Shown here in pieces: positions 46,047 to 55,566 of a stretch of 64,000 nt of DNA. Source of the stretch: Peptoniphilus mikwangii. GTDB lineage: Bacteria; Bacillota; Clostridia; Tissierellales; Peptoniphilaceae. The position numbers and the translations under genes were made by a program. The DNA lies in NCBI RefSeq assembly GCF_000468535.1, contig NZ_AUQY01000005.1, forward strand, positions 62,001-126,000, read 5' to 3'. How positions within the stretch are numbered: the first letter of the stretch is position 1; each line of letters opens with the position of its first letter. The notes under the pieces are model-generated. The model was not told where the DNA came from and did no database searches. It saw only the letters and a program-made list of their open reading frames with translations.

Positions 46047-46072
46047 TAAAAAATCCGACAAAATATGTCGGA
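46047..46072 (-). terminator. Intrinsic terminator or attenuator hairpin upstream of the lipoprotein gene
   Basis: On the minus strand TCCGACA-TATTT-TGTCGGA is followed by six T residues. It lies about 120 bases before the lipoprotein start and could end a small RNA read from about 46.3 kb or act as an attenuator. Confidence 0.72.
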
Positions 46073-46330
46073 CTAAATTTAATATTAAGTTTTTTTAGAT
46101 CACAATATTTTTATATAAACATAAGTGTTTCAGCTTTTAGTATTTAACTACTTCAATCTTATTTTATTGTGATTGTCTGCTCGCCTTTTCTCTTTCAAAA
46201 AGGCTTTTATTCTGTATTTTCAATGGAATCACCATACCTTAAATTCTAAAGCAATGTCTTACTTAAAATCTTCATTGGTATCACGCTTTCTTTTGTCTAC
46301 ACAATTTTCATTCACAAGTGTTATTATCAT
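46073..46330 (-). ncRNA. Candidate structured RNA (unassigned)
   Basis: No gene is seen in this stretch. Read on the minus strand it can fold: GTGATT (46232-46227) pairs with AATCAC (46174-46169), enclosing a hairpin GCCTTTT/AAAAGGC (46204-46198 with 46189-46183). Further upstream, a CAATG/CATTG hairpin is enclosed by ATACC/GGTAT. A 17-base unit (GTGAT.CCA.TGAA.AT) occurs twice, at 46284-46268 and 46232-46216. The stretch ends at the terminator 46072-46047. It matches no riboswitch or RNA family I know. The promoter (TTGATT at 46348-46343) is weak. Confidence 0.35.
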
Positions 46331-46393
46331 AATACCCCATTAAATCAATTTTAAACTAAATTATCATTTTTTCTCATTATTTTTTTAAATATA

Positions 46394-46402
46394 TGTTATA
46401 AT
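46394..46402 (+). promoter_or_regulatory. Extended -10 promoter of the membrane protein gene
   Basis: TGTTATAAT (TATAAT at 46397-46402) lies 20 bases before the ATG at 46422. Confidence 0.5.
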
Positions 46403-46421
46403 TTCATAATGGAGGTGCAAA

Positions 46422-47135
46422 ATGAAGAACGAAAACGTAAAAATGGGTGCAACTATTTTAATATCAGCTATTTTACCTATGTATTGCCAATTTACTATGG
46501 GAGATAGTGCTTTTATAAAAGGCTCCGGAATGTTTGTAGGATTCTGGGTTATAATGAATTATCTATTTTTATCAACTGTGATTGAATTATTTTCAAATTA
46601 TAGCAAAATGTTTAAATTAAAAAAACTTGTAATATCAAAAACTACTTTCATAATGAATTTATTTGTCTACATAGCATTTTTAATTTATATTAACTGTTAC
46701 TTTATACAGCAATTATATATCCGAGATAATTCAGCTTTAAATACAGTTGCAAGACCTATTGTAGTTATAATTATACTAATGACATTTATAATTAATCTTT
46801 TATGTGGTATATTCCCTAAAAAAGAAGGTTCTGAAAATATAAATGTGTATTCTATCAGCAATACAAATTCTTTTAAATACGGCAGAGAAATGTTCGGAAC
46901 TGTGATAGGCAGTTTTGAAGATGGAATTATATTTGGAAATCTACCTATAAAATACTCTGATTTCAAATCAATTTATTATGATAAAAAACCGAATGCTTTA
47001 GTATTAAAGGGGAAAAATGAAAACGGAAATTTCAGAATTTCAATTAGTGCTGTAAAAAGTATGTACAATACAATAAGCTTAATTGATGAAGCTGTTTTAG
47101 CTGAAAAAATTGATAAAAATATCATAAATATATAA
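46422..47135 (+). CDS. Hypothetical membrane protein
   Basis: This 237-residue protein has four hydrophobic segments in the first 130 residues (about 9-30, 38-58, 74-96, 110-132), then a soluble C-terminal domain of about 100 residues with alternating strands (FEDGIIFGNLPIKYSDFKSIYYD, KPNALVLKG). That tail resembles PH-like or DUF5673-type domains, but I do not assign a family. The ribosome-binding site is GGAGGTG. The gene is monocistronic, with an extended -10 promoter and a terminator. The function is unknown. Confidence 0.75.
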   Translation: MKNENVKMGATILISAILPMYCQFTMGDSAFIKGSGMFVGFWVIMNYLFLSTVIELFSNYSKMFKLKKLVISKTTFIMNLFVYIAFLIYINCYFIQQLYIRDNSALNTVARPIVVIIILMTFIINLLCGIFPKKEGSENINVYSISNTNSFKYGREMFGTVIGSFEDGIIFGNLPIKYSDFKSIYYDKKPNALVLKGKNENGNFRISISAVKSMYNTISLIDEAVLAEKIDKNIINI

Positions 47136-47175
47136 AGCTATTGTCGAAACTTTTGTTTTGACAATAGCTTTTTTC
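47134..47175. terminator. Bidirectional intrinsic terminator
   Basis: AAGCTATTGTC and GACAATAGCTT with a 14-base loop and T-run lie between the membrane protein gene and the nitroreductase stop (47175). Confidence 0.8.
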
Positions 47176-47921
47176 TATTCAACATTAAACCCTTGCTTGG
47201 CAATAGATTTTAAAACATCTTTTCTCTTTATAACTATATCTTCAAATCTCTTAACAACTTGCTTTGAAAAACAATCTGATCTTCTTCCCTCATCTCTTGT
47301 GTCATAGTAGTTCGTCGTTTCATCATCATACTCTTTAATGGAATCCATATAGTTATCAAATACTTTATATTTATTTTCAAATATTTTTAAATTTACAGGC
47401 ATTTTAGGTTTAATTTGAGGATTTTGCATAGGATATCCGAATCCAAGTCCAACAACTGGAAATGTTAATTCAGGCAATTTCAAGATTTCACAAATCCTGT
47501 CATAATCATTTAAAATAGATCCGAAATAGACTGCTCCAAGTCCTAAACTTTCAATGGCATTCACCATATTTTGAGCTCCTACAAGCGCATCTGTAAATCC
47601 TTGAAAAAATCTATCCATATCTCTATATGAATTATCTTTAAATCCGTTTTCTATTGCTATTCTCGAATTTCTATAAATATCTACTATAAATATTAACAAT
47701 TCGGGACATTTTGCAAGATATTTTTGAGTGGATACTTTCATTATTTCATCTTTTATTTTCTGATCAGTGACTCTTATTATTGAACATTGTTGAAGTCCCG
47801 TTGAACTTGGCGCTCTATTAAAAACCTCAAACAACTCTTCCAATACTTCATCTTCAACCGCTCTGTTATCGAACTCTCTGATAGTTCTATGATTAAGCTG
47901 CATATTTATTGTTTCGTTCAC
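47175..47921 (-). CDS. Nitroreductase (NfsA/FRP-type flavoenzyme)
   Basis: The 248-residue FMN-dependent nitroreductase has the N-terminal HRTIREF (FMN phosphate contact), FNRAPSSTGLQQCSIIRV, and the glycine-containing VVGLGFGYP with LGLGAVYFGSI, matching the NfsA group. It would reduce nitro compounds or quinones using NAD(P)H. The start is GTG at 47921. It lies next to the superoxide reductase gene, separated by a terminator at 47943-47966, so co-regulation is possible but not shown. Confidence 0.87.
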   Translation of the reverse strand: MNETINMQLNHRTIREFDNRAVEDEVLEELFEVFNRAPSSTGLQQCSIIRVTDQKIKDEIMKVSTQKYLAKCPELLIFIVDIYRNSRIAIENGFKDNSYRDMDRFFQGFTDALVGAQNMVNAIESLGLGAVYFGSILNDYDRICEILKLPELTFPVVGLGFGYPMQNPQIKPKMPVNLKIFENKYKVFDNYMDSIKEYDDETTNYYDTRDEGRRSDCFSKQVVKRFEDIVIKRKDVLKSIAKQGFNVE

Positions 47922-47942
47922 TTATGACATACCCCCTATAAA

Positions 47943-47966
47943 AAAGAATCCTCAAAAGAGGATCCT
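47943..47966 (-). terminator. Intrinsic terminator after the superoxide reductase gene
   Basis: On the minus strand ATCCTC-TTTT-GAGGAT followed by TCTTTTTT. Confidence 0.72.
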
Positions 47967-47976
47967 CTATAAAGCA

Positions 47977-48333
47977 TTAAACTTCTTGTGAATTTTCCCA
48001 AAGTCCATGAATATTGCAATAACTCATTGCATATAATGTTCCTTTTTTAGTAGTTTTCAATGTAGAAACAACTTCAGGTTTAGTAAATAGTTCTTCTTCT
48101 CCATGAACCTTAAATTCATAACTTCCTATTTCAATAGGAAATTTTGCTCCTTCAGGTTGGAAAAATAACTTAATCCAAGAAATATGATGTTCCAAAGTAT
48201 TTGGATGTGCTATTTCTTCTCCTACAAATGCTTTTACTACAAGCTCTTCACCATTATTTTCAACGTGTATTACAGGCACGTGTTTTTCATTTTTCCAATC
48301 TCCTGATTGTACTGTTTCTGTTAATTTTTTCAT
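47977..48333 (-). CDS. Class II superoxide reductase (neelaredoxin type)
   Basis: The 118-residue non-heme iron enzyme reduces superoxide to hydrogen peroxide without making oxygen. The iron ligands are visible: His18 (EKHVPVI), His43 (HPN), His49 (EHHISWI), Cys106 and His109 (CNIHGLW). The N-terminal rubredoxin-like desulforedoxin domain of class I enzymes is absent, so this is the one-iron class. It supports an anaerobic, aerotolerant lifestyle. It has a terminator and probably its own promoter. Confidence 0.93.
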   Translation of the reverse strand: MKKLTETVQSGDWKNEKHVPVIHVENNGEELVVKAFVGEEIAHPNTLEHHISWIKLFFQPEGAKFPIEIGSYEFKVHGEEELFTKPEVVSTLKTTKKGTLYAMSYCNIHGLWENSQEV

Positions 48334-48439
48334 ACTTTTATTACCCCCATATTATAACTTAATTAAATAATACCCCTTTTATTAAAATTTACACTATTTT
48401 TATATATTTTTTTAAATTTAATTACTTTTTAATATAAAT

Positions 48440-50014
48440 TTAATTCCCTGTCGCTTCCAATATTTCATAATATGCCCAAAACTTGCTGTTGACATCTTTA
48501 AATGGATTTTTACTATATGAATCCATAAATGCCTTATTCGGAGTCCTATTTTGGAGTTTATTTAATACAGTTGCAACTTCCGCTCTTGTTATAGGCTCAT
48601 TCGGAGCAAATAAATTCTTTCCTCTTCCATTCATGAGCCCCTTTGATGTTACCGCATCTATAGCATTTTTTGCCCAATGTTCTTCATTTACATCATTAAA
48701 TGATAAAGGCGTATTATCAATATTTATATTTGCAAATTTTGAAATTATACTTGCAAATTCTGCTCTTGTTATAGACTTTTCAGGCATAAATTTACCATTG
48801 TTGTATCCGGTAATTATACCCTTTTTCTCCATAAATCCAACTGCATCTGCATACCATGCTTCTTGACTTACATCACTAAATGAACTGAAAACTCCCTGTG
48901 CATCTTTTCCAAGGTATATTTTTGTAAGTACACTTGCAACTTCCGCCCTTTTCATATTATTTTTTGGTCCGAAGGTCGTTTTTGAATATCCGTTCATGAA
49001 CGGTTTTCTTATAATGGCAACAGCTTCCTTCAATTTTGTTATGGCATCTTCAATTTCAGCTCCTGAAACTTTCGACTTAACTTCAATATATTGTCCGTTG
49101 GCAACAGCAGCCATAAGTCTTGCAGCATGTTCTTTCTCTACTGACGATACATTAAGATCTCTTGCCATAGCAACATAGTCATGTAAAAGTTTCATTTTAT
49201 TTTCATCATAACTTTTAATGCTTTCATCTACCATGCTTCCCGCCACATAAGAATCCTCTTTATTTTTTACAACAACTATAATACTTGCCGTCTTATCTTC
49301 TGCATCTTTTGTAAAATAACTTACAATATTTAATTTAGTTCCCACTTCTTGAGGTTCTATTCCAATCTTAAAATTGCCATTTTTATCACTTATTCCTTCT
49401 GCAATTTTTTTACCCTCAATCAAAATCTTTATCTTTGAATTTTTTTCAGTTACTCCTGTTACCTCAGTTGATTTTGAAAAGACATCACTAACTACTATTT
49501 TGCCGTCTTGTACCTTCGTATTTGATGTAATATCTTTTTGTTGTGAACTTTCTGAACCGGTCTTATCAACATAGGATAAAACAAATGAATTATTAAAGTT
49601 ACTTCCGGATACCGTGTCCTTTTTAACTACTGTAGATATATTTAAAGTAAAGTTTCTAAGTCCATTTAACACATTTACATCATTTATAGATAGTGTAACT
49701 AAATTTTGAGTATTTTTCTTTACACTTGTAACTTTAACTTCAATTTTACTGTCGACAAGTTCTATTCCGTCCAGTTTATTTTCAACTACAGAAAGGTTTG
49801 AATCCATAAGTACAGTTACTGCAAATGATTTATAATACTTTTCATAGCTCTCCGGAAGACTTATCTTCAATTGGTAATTTAACTTGTCCCCCTCCTGCGC
49901 AGAATATATAGCAGGATGCTCGAGCACAACTTGAATATCTTCCTTTGCATATACTTGTATTGTAATTAATAATATGGAAAAAACAAATACAATCATATTC
50001 CTAATTTTTATCAC
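48440..50014 (-). CDS. Secreted protein with Ig-like domains and three S-layer-homology domains
   Basis: The 524-residue surface protein has a signal peptide (residues 1-23), a cohesin- or D2-like beta domain (about 25-165), a bacterial Ig-like repeat (about 180-255, VTGVTEKNSKIKILIEGKKI), a helical linker (about 265-345), and three SLH domains (about 345-405, 406-465, 466-520). Each SLH domain has the KxxxRAExAxxLxK pattern (MKRAEVASVLTK, ITRAEFASIISK, ITRAEVATVLNK). SLH domains bind pyruvylated secondary wall polymers and would hold the protein to the wall. The start is GTG preceded by GAGGGGTG. The ligand is unknown. Confidence 0.87.
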   Translation of the reverse strand: MIKIRNMIVFVFSILLITIQVYAKEDIQVVLEHPAIYSAQEGDKLNYQLKISLPESYEKYYKSFAVTVLMDSNLSVVENKLDGIELVDSKIEVKVTSVKKNTQNLVTLSINDVNVLNGLRNFTLNISTVVKKDTVSGSNFNNSFVLSYVDKTGSESSQQKDITSNTKVQDGKIVVSDVFSKSTEVTGVTEKNSKIKILIEGKKIAEGISDKNGNFKIGIEPQEVGTKLNIVSYFTKDAEDKTASIIVVVKNKEDSYVAGSMVDESIKSYDENKMKLLHDYVAMARDLNVSSVEKEHAARLMAAVANGQYIEVKSKVSGAEIEDAITKLKEAVAIIRKPFMNGYSKTTFGPKNNMKRAEVASVLTKIYLGKDAQGVFSSFSDVSQEAWYADAVGFMEKKGIITGYNNGKFMPEKSITRAEFASIISKFANINIDNTPLSFNDVNEEHWAKNAIDAVTSKGLMNGRGKNLFAPNEPITRAEVATVLNKLQNRTPNKAFMDSYSKNPFKDVNSKFWAYYEILEATGN

Positions 50015-50093
50015 ATAATCACCCCTCTATTTATATTATATTATGTATTATAAATTTAGTATATTAAATTACTGTTACAAAATAGGTTATACA

Positions 50094-50133
50094 AAAAAGA
50101 GTATATCATTTACTGTGATATACTCTTTTTTTC
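50094..50133 (-). terminator. Intrinsic terminator after the purine permease gene
   Basis: AAGAGTATATCA and TGATATACTCTT with a seven-base loop; T-run on either strand. Confidence 0.85.
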
Positions 50134-50135
50134 CG

Positions 50136-51455
50136 TTAAAATGGAAATAACGGTTTTAATATTCTAAGCAAAAATATTACTGCAAGGAGTATCATTATCG
50201 GAGATACTTCTTTGCGTCTTCCTGTTGTTACTTTTAACAATGCATAGCTCATCATTCCAAATGCAATACCTTCTGCAATTGAGTATGCAAAGGGCATCAT
50301 TGAAATTGTTAAAAACGCAGGAAGTGATTCTGTAAAATCATCAAAGTCTATTTCCTTTATAGGGCTCATCATAAATAATCCAACTACGATAAGAGCTGCT
50401 GATGTAGCTTCTGTTGGCACTATTGAAAATAGCGGAAAGAAAAACAGTGAAATCAAAAAGAAAAATCCTGTCGATAGTGAAGTAAGTCCCGTTCTTCCTC
50501 CATCTGCAACCCCGCTTGCACTTTCTACAAATGTTGTTACTGTACTTGTTCCAAGAGCTGCTCCTGCCGCTGTACCTATTGCATCTGCAAGAAGTGCCTT
50601 TCCTACATCCGGTAACTTTCCATCTTCATCCAATAATCCCGCCTTAGTAGCTACTCCTGTAAGAGTTCCTATTGTGTCAAATAAATCTACAAATAAAAAT
50701 GTAAACATTACCGAAAACATTTCAAATGTAAAGATACTGTTTAATTGTAGCTTAAATGCTATCGGCTCAATTGACGGTGGTAATGAAAATATTGCAGTTT
50801 GAGGTAATTGAGATACACCTAAAATAAGAGCTAAAATTGTCGATCCTATTATTCCAAGAAGTAAAGCTCCTTTAACTTTTTTAGCTGTTAAAAATCCCAT
50901 CAAAAATAATGCAAAAAATAATACGAGCGAGTTCGGTGTAAGTAGATCTCCAAGAGATAAAATTACGCCTTCTCCCGGTACTATTATATTAGCATTTGTA
51001 AATCCTATAAGTGCGATAAAAAGTCCTATACCTACCGATACAGCTTTTTTTAAAGTTAATGGAATTGATTCAAAAATTGCTTCTCTAACTTTAAACATTG
51101 ATAATAATATAAATAAGATACCTTCTAAAAATACTGCTGTTAATGCAAATTCCCAAGGTTTCCCCATTTGCATGCAAACTGTAAATGTAAAAAACGCATT
51201 TAGTCCCATACCTGGTCCTAATGCAAACGGAAGATTTGCGTAAAATCCCATAATCAAAATTGCAATTACCGAAGAAATTATAGTTGCAGTAAATACAGCT
51301 CCTCTATCCATTCCTGTTTGTGAAAGCAAACTAGGATTCACAATCAAAATATATGACATTGTCATAAATGTAGTAAGTCCCGCAGCAATTTCAGTTCTTA
51401 CATCAGTCTTTCTTTCACTGAGCTTAAATCTCTTCTCAAAAAAGCTACTCTCCAT
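50136..51455 (-). CDS. NCS2/AzgA-type purine permease
   Basis: The 439-residue transporter has about 12 to 14 hydrophobic helices and AzgA-group landmarks: the N-terminal EIAAGLTTFMTMSYILIVNP, LGPGMGLNAFFTF, and LADAIGTAAGAALGTSTVTTFVESASGVADGGRTGLTSL. Relatives (PbuG, PbuO, AdeP) take up hypoxanthine, guanine or adenine with protons. No purine riboswitch core was seen in the 265 bases upstream, unlike Bacillus pbuG. AGGAGGG precedes the ATG. The gene is monocistronic. Confidence 0.9.
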   Translation of the reverse strand: MESSFFEKRFKLSERKTDVRTEIAAGLTTFMTMSYILIVNPSLLSQTGMDRGAVFTATIISSVIAILIMGFYANLPFALGPGMGLNAFFTFTVCMQMGKPWEFALTAVFLEGILFILLSMFKVREAIFESIPLTLKKAVSVGIGLFIALIGFTNANIIVPGEGVILSLGDLLTPNSLVLFFALFLMGFLTAKKVKGALLLGIIGSTILALILGVSQLPQTAIFSLPPSIEPIAFKLQLNSIFTFEMFSVMFTFLFVDLFDTIGTLTGVATKAGLLDEDGKLPDVGKALLADAIGTAAGAALGTSTVTTFVESASGVADGGRTGLTSLSTGFFFLISLFFFPLFSIVPTEATSAALIVVGLFMMSPIKEIDFDDFTESLPAFLTISMMPFAYSIAEGIAFGMMSYALLKVTTGRRKEVSPIMILLAVIFLLRILKPLFPF

Positions 51456-51720
51456 AAAAAATTTCCCTCCTCATGCTAATAAGTCCCTATAAACATACTA
51501 TAATATTCTTATTTAAATAAATTTCGGTACTTCGGAAATCACTTACAAACAAAAATATTACTTCTTAATAATATCACATAGGCATTACAAAAAAAAGATT
51601 TTTATGACTCTTGGAATATTTATTTTTCAACAAATTTATAGAAAAATATCTTTTAAAAATGTTGTATTTTTATACTAAAATAATTTTTTTCGAGTATAAT
51701 ATAATTTTAAGGAGGCAAGT

Positions 51721-54615
51721 ATGAACAATTATAAACTTTTAAATGAAGAATATATAAGTGAGGTTGCATCAACTGCAAGAGTGTATGAACATAAATCTAC
51801 AAAAGCTAAAATCCTCACTCTATCAAATAATGATGAAAATAAAGCATTCGGTATAGGATTTAGAACTATTCCGACAGATGCAACCGGTGTTGCACATATA
51901 GTAGAACATTGTGTTCTTTCCGGTTCAAGAAAATATAAGACAAGAGAACCTTTTATGGATCTTATCAAGTCAAGTATGCAAACTTTTTTAAATGCTATGA
52001 CTTTTCCCGATAAGACAATATATCCTGTGAGTTCAAGAAACAAAAAAGACTTTTATAACTTAATGGATGTATATTTAGATTCCGTTTTCTATCCGAGAAT
52101 GTATGAAAAAAAAGAAATATTTTTACAAGAAGGCTGGCATTATGAACTTGAAAATAAGGAAGCCCCTCTTAAATATAACGGTGTTGTGTATAATGAGATG
52201 AAGGGTGTCTATTCAGATCCTCAAAATATAGTATCTGATGCAATTACATTTAATTTACACAAAAACTCCTCTTACGGAATTGACTCCGGCGGGGACCCTA
52301 AAGATATTCCTAATTTGACCTATGAAAACTTCTTAGCATTCCATAAAAAATTCTATCATCCTTCAAATTCATATATATATTTATACGGTGATCTTGATAT
52401 GGAAGAAGCTCTTGATTATATCGACAGAGAGTATCTAAGTAATTTTGAATATAAAAAAATTAACTCTGAAATAATTTTAAATGACCCTATTCAAAAACAA
52501 GAAAGAGTTACAGAAACATATAGCGTATCTGAAAATGAACTCGGAGAAAATAAAGATTTTCTCGGATATAGTTGGTGCCTTGGAAATGCAGATAATCAAC
52601 TTGATTTATTTATGAGAAATTTTTTAGCAGAGCTTTTAATCGACTCAAACTCATCTCCTATAAAAACTGCACTGCTTCAAAATGGATTTGCAGAAGATGT
52701 ATATGCGGAAACATCAACTTCAAAAGCTCTTGATTTATCAATTGTTGCCAAAAATACCGACAGTTCAAAAATTAATGAGTTTAAAAGCATCATAGAAAAC
52801 TGTCTAAGAAAAGTAGTTGAAAATGGAATAGATAAAAATTTACTTGAAGCTACACTAAACAAATTTGAATTTGCTTTTAGGGAAGGCGGCGGTACGCAAC
52901 GCTCAATTATATATTATATACGTGCTCTAAATTTATGGCTGTATGATTTAAGTCCAATAGACGGATTAAAGGCAAATGATTTAATCAATGAAATAAGGGA
53001 AAAAATAAACTCAAACTTCATTGAAGATTACATTGAAAAAAAACTTTTAAACAACAACTATTCAATCTTAATTTCAGTTGTTCCTGAAGTTAATAAGAGT
53101 GTTATTGAAGAAAATGAATGCGCTAAAAAACTTGAAGCATATAAAAAGACTCTATCGGATGAAGAACTTGAAAACATAATCAAACAACATCAAGAACTTA
53201 TTGAATTTCAAATGACCGAAGACTCCGAAGAAGATAAAAATACAATTCCTTCTCTTGAATTATCCGATATAAAAGACGGTATAACACACATACCTCATGA
53301 AATCTATGATGAAAAACATGCAAAACTGTTATTTAATGAACAATTTACAAATGAAATTTCATATATAACTTTAAGTTTTGACATAGCACATATATCACAA
53401 GATAAATTAAAAGATATGTCAATTATGACAGATCTCATCGGAAAATTATCAACCGAAAAATACAACTATCATTGCTTAGATTCCGAAATCTATAAAACAA
53501 TGGGCGGTTTTGTAATAAACCCTACGACTTACAAAGACTACTCAACAAAAAACAATTTCTCCCCAAGATTGAATTTGAGTTTTAAAACTCTCGACGTAAA
53601 CTTTGAAAAATCAGTTCAACTTGTTGAAGAAATAATAAATTCTACGACATTTGATGATAAAAACAGAATAAGAGAATTATTGTTGATGGAAAAGTCATCT
53701 GATGAAGCTACAATTTTACAAAATGGTCATAATATAGTAATGGAAACAGTAAAAAGCTATTTTTCAAGACAAGCTGCATACAACGCACAGCTTAACGGAC
53801 TTGAAAATTATTTCTACCTTTCCGACTTGATAAACAATTTTGAAGAAGAATTTGAAAAATTTAAAGTTTCGCTCATAGAACTTAAAAAACTTGTATTTAA
53901 CAAGAATAACTTAGTAATAAACTACACAGGTTCAAGAAAATCACTTGAAATAAATAAGAAATATATCTTAGAACTTACAGAAAAATTAGATGACTCAAAA
54001 TATGAAATAAGTGAATTTGAAATGGAGCCTACACCTAAAAACCAAGCATTTACAACATCAGCAGGTGTTCAGTATGTATCTAAGGGATACGACATAGAAG
54101 CTCTTGGAGAAGAATATTCAGGTATTCTTACAGTTCTCGGAAGCATACTTTCAACAAATTATTTGCACTACAATATTCGTGCAAAAGGTGGCGCTTATGG
54201 TGCAGGAGTTAAATTTACAATGTCTTCTGACATGATGAGCTATTCTTACAGAGATCCACATTTAAAAAATACTATTGATGTATATGACAATATGTATAAA
54301 TTCTTGGAAGAGCTGACACTTAGCGCTTCAGAACTTAAAAATTTCATAATAGGCTCTGTAAATAGTTTTGACCCACTTTTAAGTCCATCAGCAAAAGGTG
54401 ATATAAATCTTGTGCGTTACTTGTCAAATATCACAGAAGAAAAACTCTCTAAACATAAAAAAGAAGCTCTATCCGCAACACTTGAAGATCTAAAAAAATT
54501 CGCACCTTTAATTAAAAAAGCAATGGATAAAAACTATCTGTGTGTAATCGGAGGAGAAGAAAAAATTAAAGAACATTCAAATTTATTTAATGAAATAATA
54601 AATTTAAAAAAATAA
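51721..54615 (+). CDS. M16C-family metalloprotease (presequence-protease/Cym1 type)
   Basis: The 964-residue inverzincin has the zinc motif HIVEH at residues 59-63 (His59, Glu62, His63) and the M16C hallmarks HCVLSGSRKYKTREPFMDL and GVVYNEMKGVYSDP. The second half of the protein is the homologous non-catalytic domain, so one chain forms the closed chamber. Such enzymes degrade peptides of up to about 70 residues. There is no signal peptide, so it acts in the cytoplasm. AAGGAGG precedes the ATG. It is followed by a terminator at 54641. Confidence 0.9.
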   Translation: MNNYKLLNEEYISEVASTARVYEHKSTKAKILTLSNNDENKAFGIGFRTIPTDATGVAHIVEHCVLSGSRKYKTREPFMDLIKSSMQTFLNAMTFPDKTIYPVSSRNKKDFYNLMDVYLDSVFYPRMYEKKEIFLQEGWHYELENKEAPLKYNGVVYNEMKGVYSDPQNIVSDAITFNLHKNSSYGIDSGGDPKDIPNLTYENFLAFHKKFYHPSNSYIYLYGDLDMEEALDYIDREYLSNFEYKKINSEIILNDPIQKQERVTETYSVSENELGENKDFLGYSWCLGNADNQLDLFMRNFLAELLIDSNSSPIKTALLQNGFAEDVYAETSTSKALDLSIVAKNTDSSKINEFKSIIENCLRKVVENGIDKNLLEATLNKFEFAFREGGGTQRSIIYYIRALNLWLYDLSPIDGLKANDLINEIREKINSNFIEDYIEKKLLNNNYSILISVVPEVNKSVIEENECAKKLEAYKKTLSDEELENIIKQHQELIEFQMTEDSEEDKNTIPSLELSDIKDGITHIPHEIYDEKHAKLLFNEQFTNEISYITLSFDIAHISQDKLKDMSIMTDLIGKLSTEKYNYHCLDSEIYKTMGGFVINPTTYKDYSTKNNFSPRLNLSFKTLDVNFEKSVQLVEEIINSTTFDDKNRIRELLLMEKSSDEATILQNGHNIVMETVKSYFSRQAAYNAQLNGLENYFYLSDLINNFEEEFEKFKVSLIELKKLVFNKNNLVINYTGSRKSLEINKKYILELTEKLDDSKYEISEFEMEPTPKNQAFTTSAGVQYVSKGYDIEALGEEYSGILTVLGSILSTNYLHYNIRAKGGAYGAGVKFTMSSDMMSYSYRDPHLKNTIDVYDNMYKFLEELTLSASELKNFIIGSVNSFDPLLSPSAKGDINLVRYLSNITEEKLSKHKKEALSATLEDLKKFAPLIKKAMDKNYLCVIGGEEKIKEHSNLFNEIINLKK

Positions 54616-54640
54616 TAAATAATCGAAAAATATTTTAATA

Positions 54641-54681
54641 AAAAATGAAGTATCTATTATTAAATAGATACTTCATTTTTT
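54641..54681 (+). terminator. Intrinsic terminator after the M16 protease gene
   Basis: AAAAATGAAGTATCTATT and its complement with a short loop form a long stem with T-run. It marks the left border of the accessory island. Confidence 0.85.
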
Positions 54682-54770
54682 AATTTAAACATGTTCCGCA
54701 GGAAGCGTTTTGTCAAGTACCTTTTTATATTTATGGATGCTTTTTCTGTAGGATATTTTTCACTTTTGGA

Positions 54771-54832
54771 CAAGAAAAAACAGTAAACCTTTTTGATTTA
54801 CTGTTTCTGTGTTAGTTTTTATTAAAAAATTG
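54771..54832 (-). repeat. Terminator-type repeat, copy A
   Basis: On the minus strand this is a hairpin with ACAGTAAA and TTTACTGT arms followed by TTTTTTC, downstream of the membrane protein gene at 54865. About 55 bases are nearly identical to copy B at 57616-57678 and related to copy C at about 58711-58757. Confidence 0.8.
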
Positions 54833-54864
54833 TTTTTTACAAAAGCTAGGATTTTTAGTTATCC

Positions 54865-55500
54865 TCAATGTGGAATAATCAATTGAAATATAAATGCAAC
54901 TATAACGGATACTCCTAATTCTAAAACAAATTCTTTTGGCTTTCTATACAAGATTAGAACACCTATTATCCATGTTATAACCTCCATAAGGTCATACATA
55001 TAAAAGCCTTGTAGGGGATTAAGATTGAAAGCCTGCGCAAATAACACTCCAATAATTGTTCCAGAAAGAACAGTTGCAAAAACCCCTTTTCCTTTTGCAT
55101 ACCAGCACATGTATGCCATAAAAAAGGATACACAAGCAATCACTACCCATATCATCATATAAGTTTTCGGCAGAAAACCTAAAACATAATTGCAATATAA
55201 ATAATACCCCATCAGCATACTAATCAAGAACGAAAATGTGTTAATTGATGCTCTCAAAGGAGATTTAGAATAAACTGATATTATTGTTCCAAGCAAAATC
55301 CATATAGATAATCTGCCAAAATAATTTACAACATCAAGTTGTTGAAAAATCATTGGGAAATAATTGCTTGCTGTACCATCAATCCATTTCTGAAATACTC
55401 CAAGTGCAAACCCAAATAACATGAACCCTACCGTTGCCAATATATATTTTGAAGTAACACCTTTTTGAGGTATTCTTATTTTCTCAAGAAATACTTTCAT
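54865..55500 (-). CDS. Hypothetical multi-pass membrane protein in the island
   Basis: This 211-residue protein has about seven hydrophobic helices covering most of its length and no charged catalytic motif. It may belong to the DUF6518-type families often carried on mobile elements, but I cannot confirm this by eye. GGAGAAT precedes the ATG. It is downstream of the relaxase on the same strand, with a shared-type terminator (repeat copy A) after it. It is probably element cargo. The function is unknown. Confidence 0.65.
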   Translation of the reverse strand: MKVFLEKIRIPQKGVTSKYILATVGFMLFGFALGVFQKWIDGTASNYFPMIFQQLDVVNYFGRLSIWILLGTIISVYSKSPLRASINTFSFLISMLMGYYLYCNYVLGFLPKTYMMIWVVIACVSFFMAYMCWYAKGKGVFATVLSGTIIGVLFAQAFNLNPLQGFYMYDLMEVITWIIGVLILYRKPKEFVLELGVSVIVAFIFQLIIPH

Positions 55501-55566
55501 TTTCTATTCTCCGCCAAATTCAAATTTTGTTTATATTAAATCATTATAGCATTTTTTCACTTAGTT

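Noticed and set aside
51456-51720. Purine riboswitch before the NCS2 permease gene
   Set aside because: The conserved purine aptamer core was not found in the upstream region.
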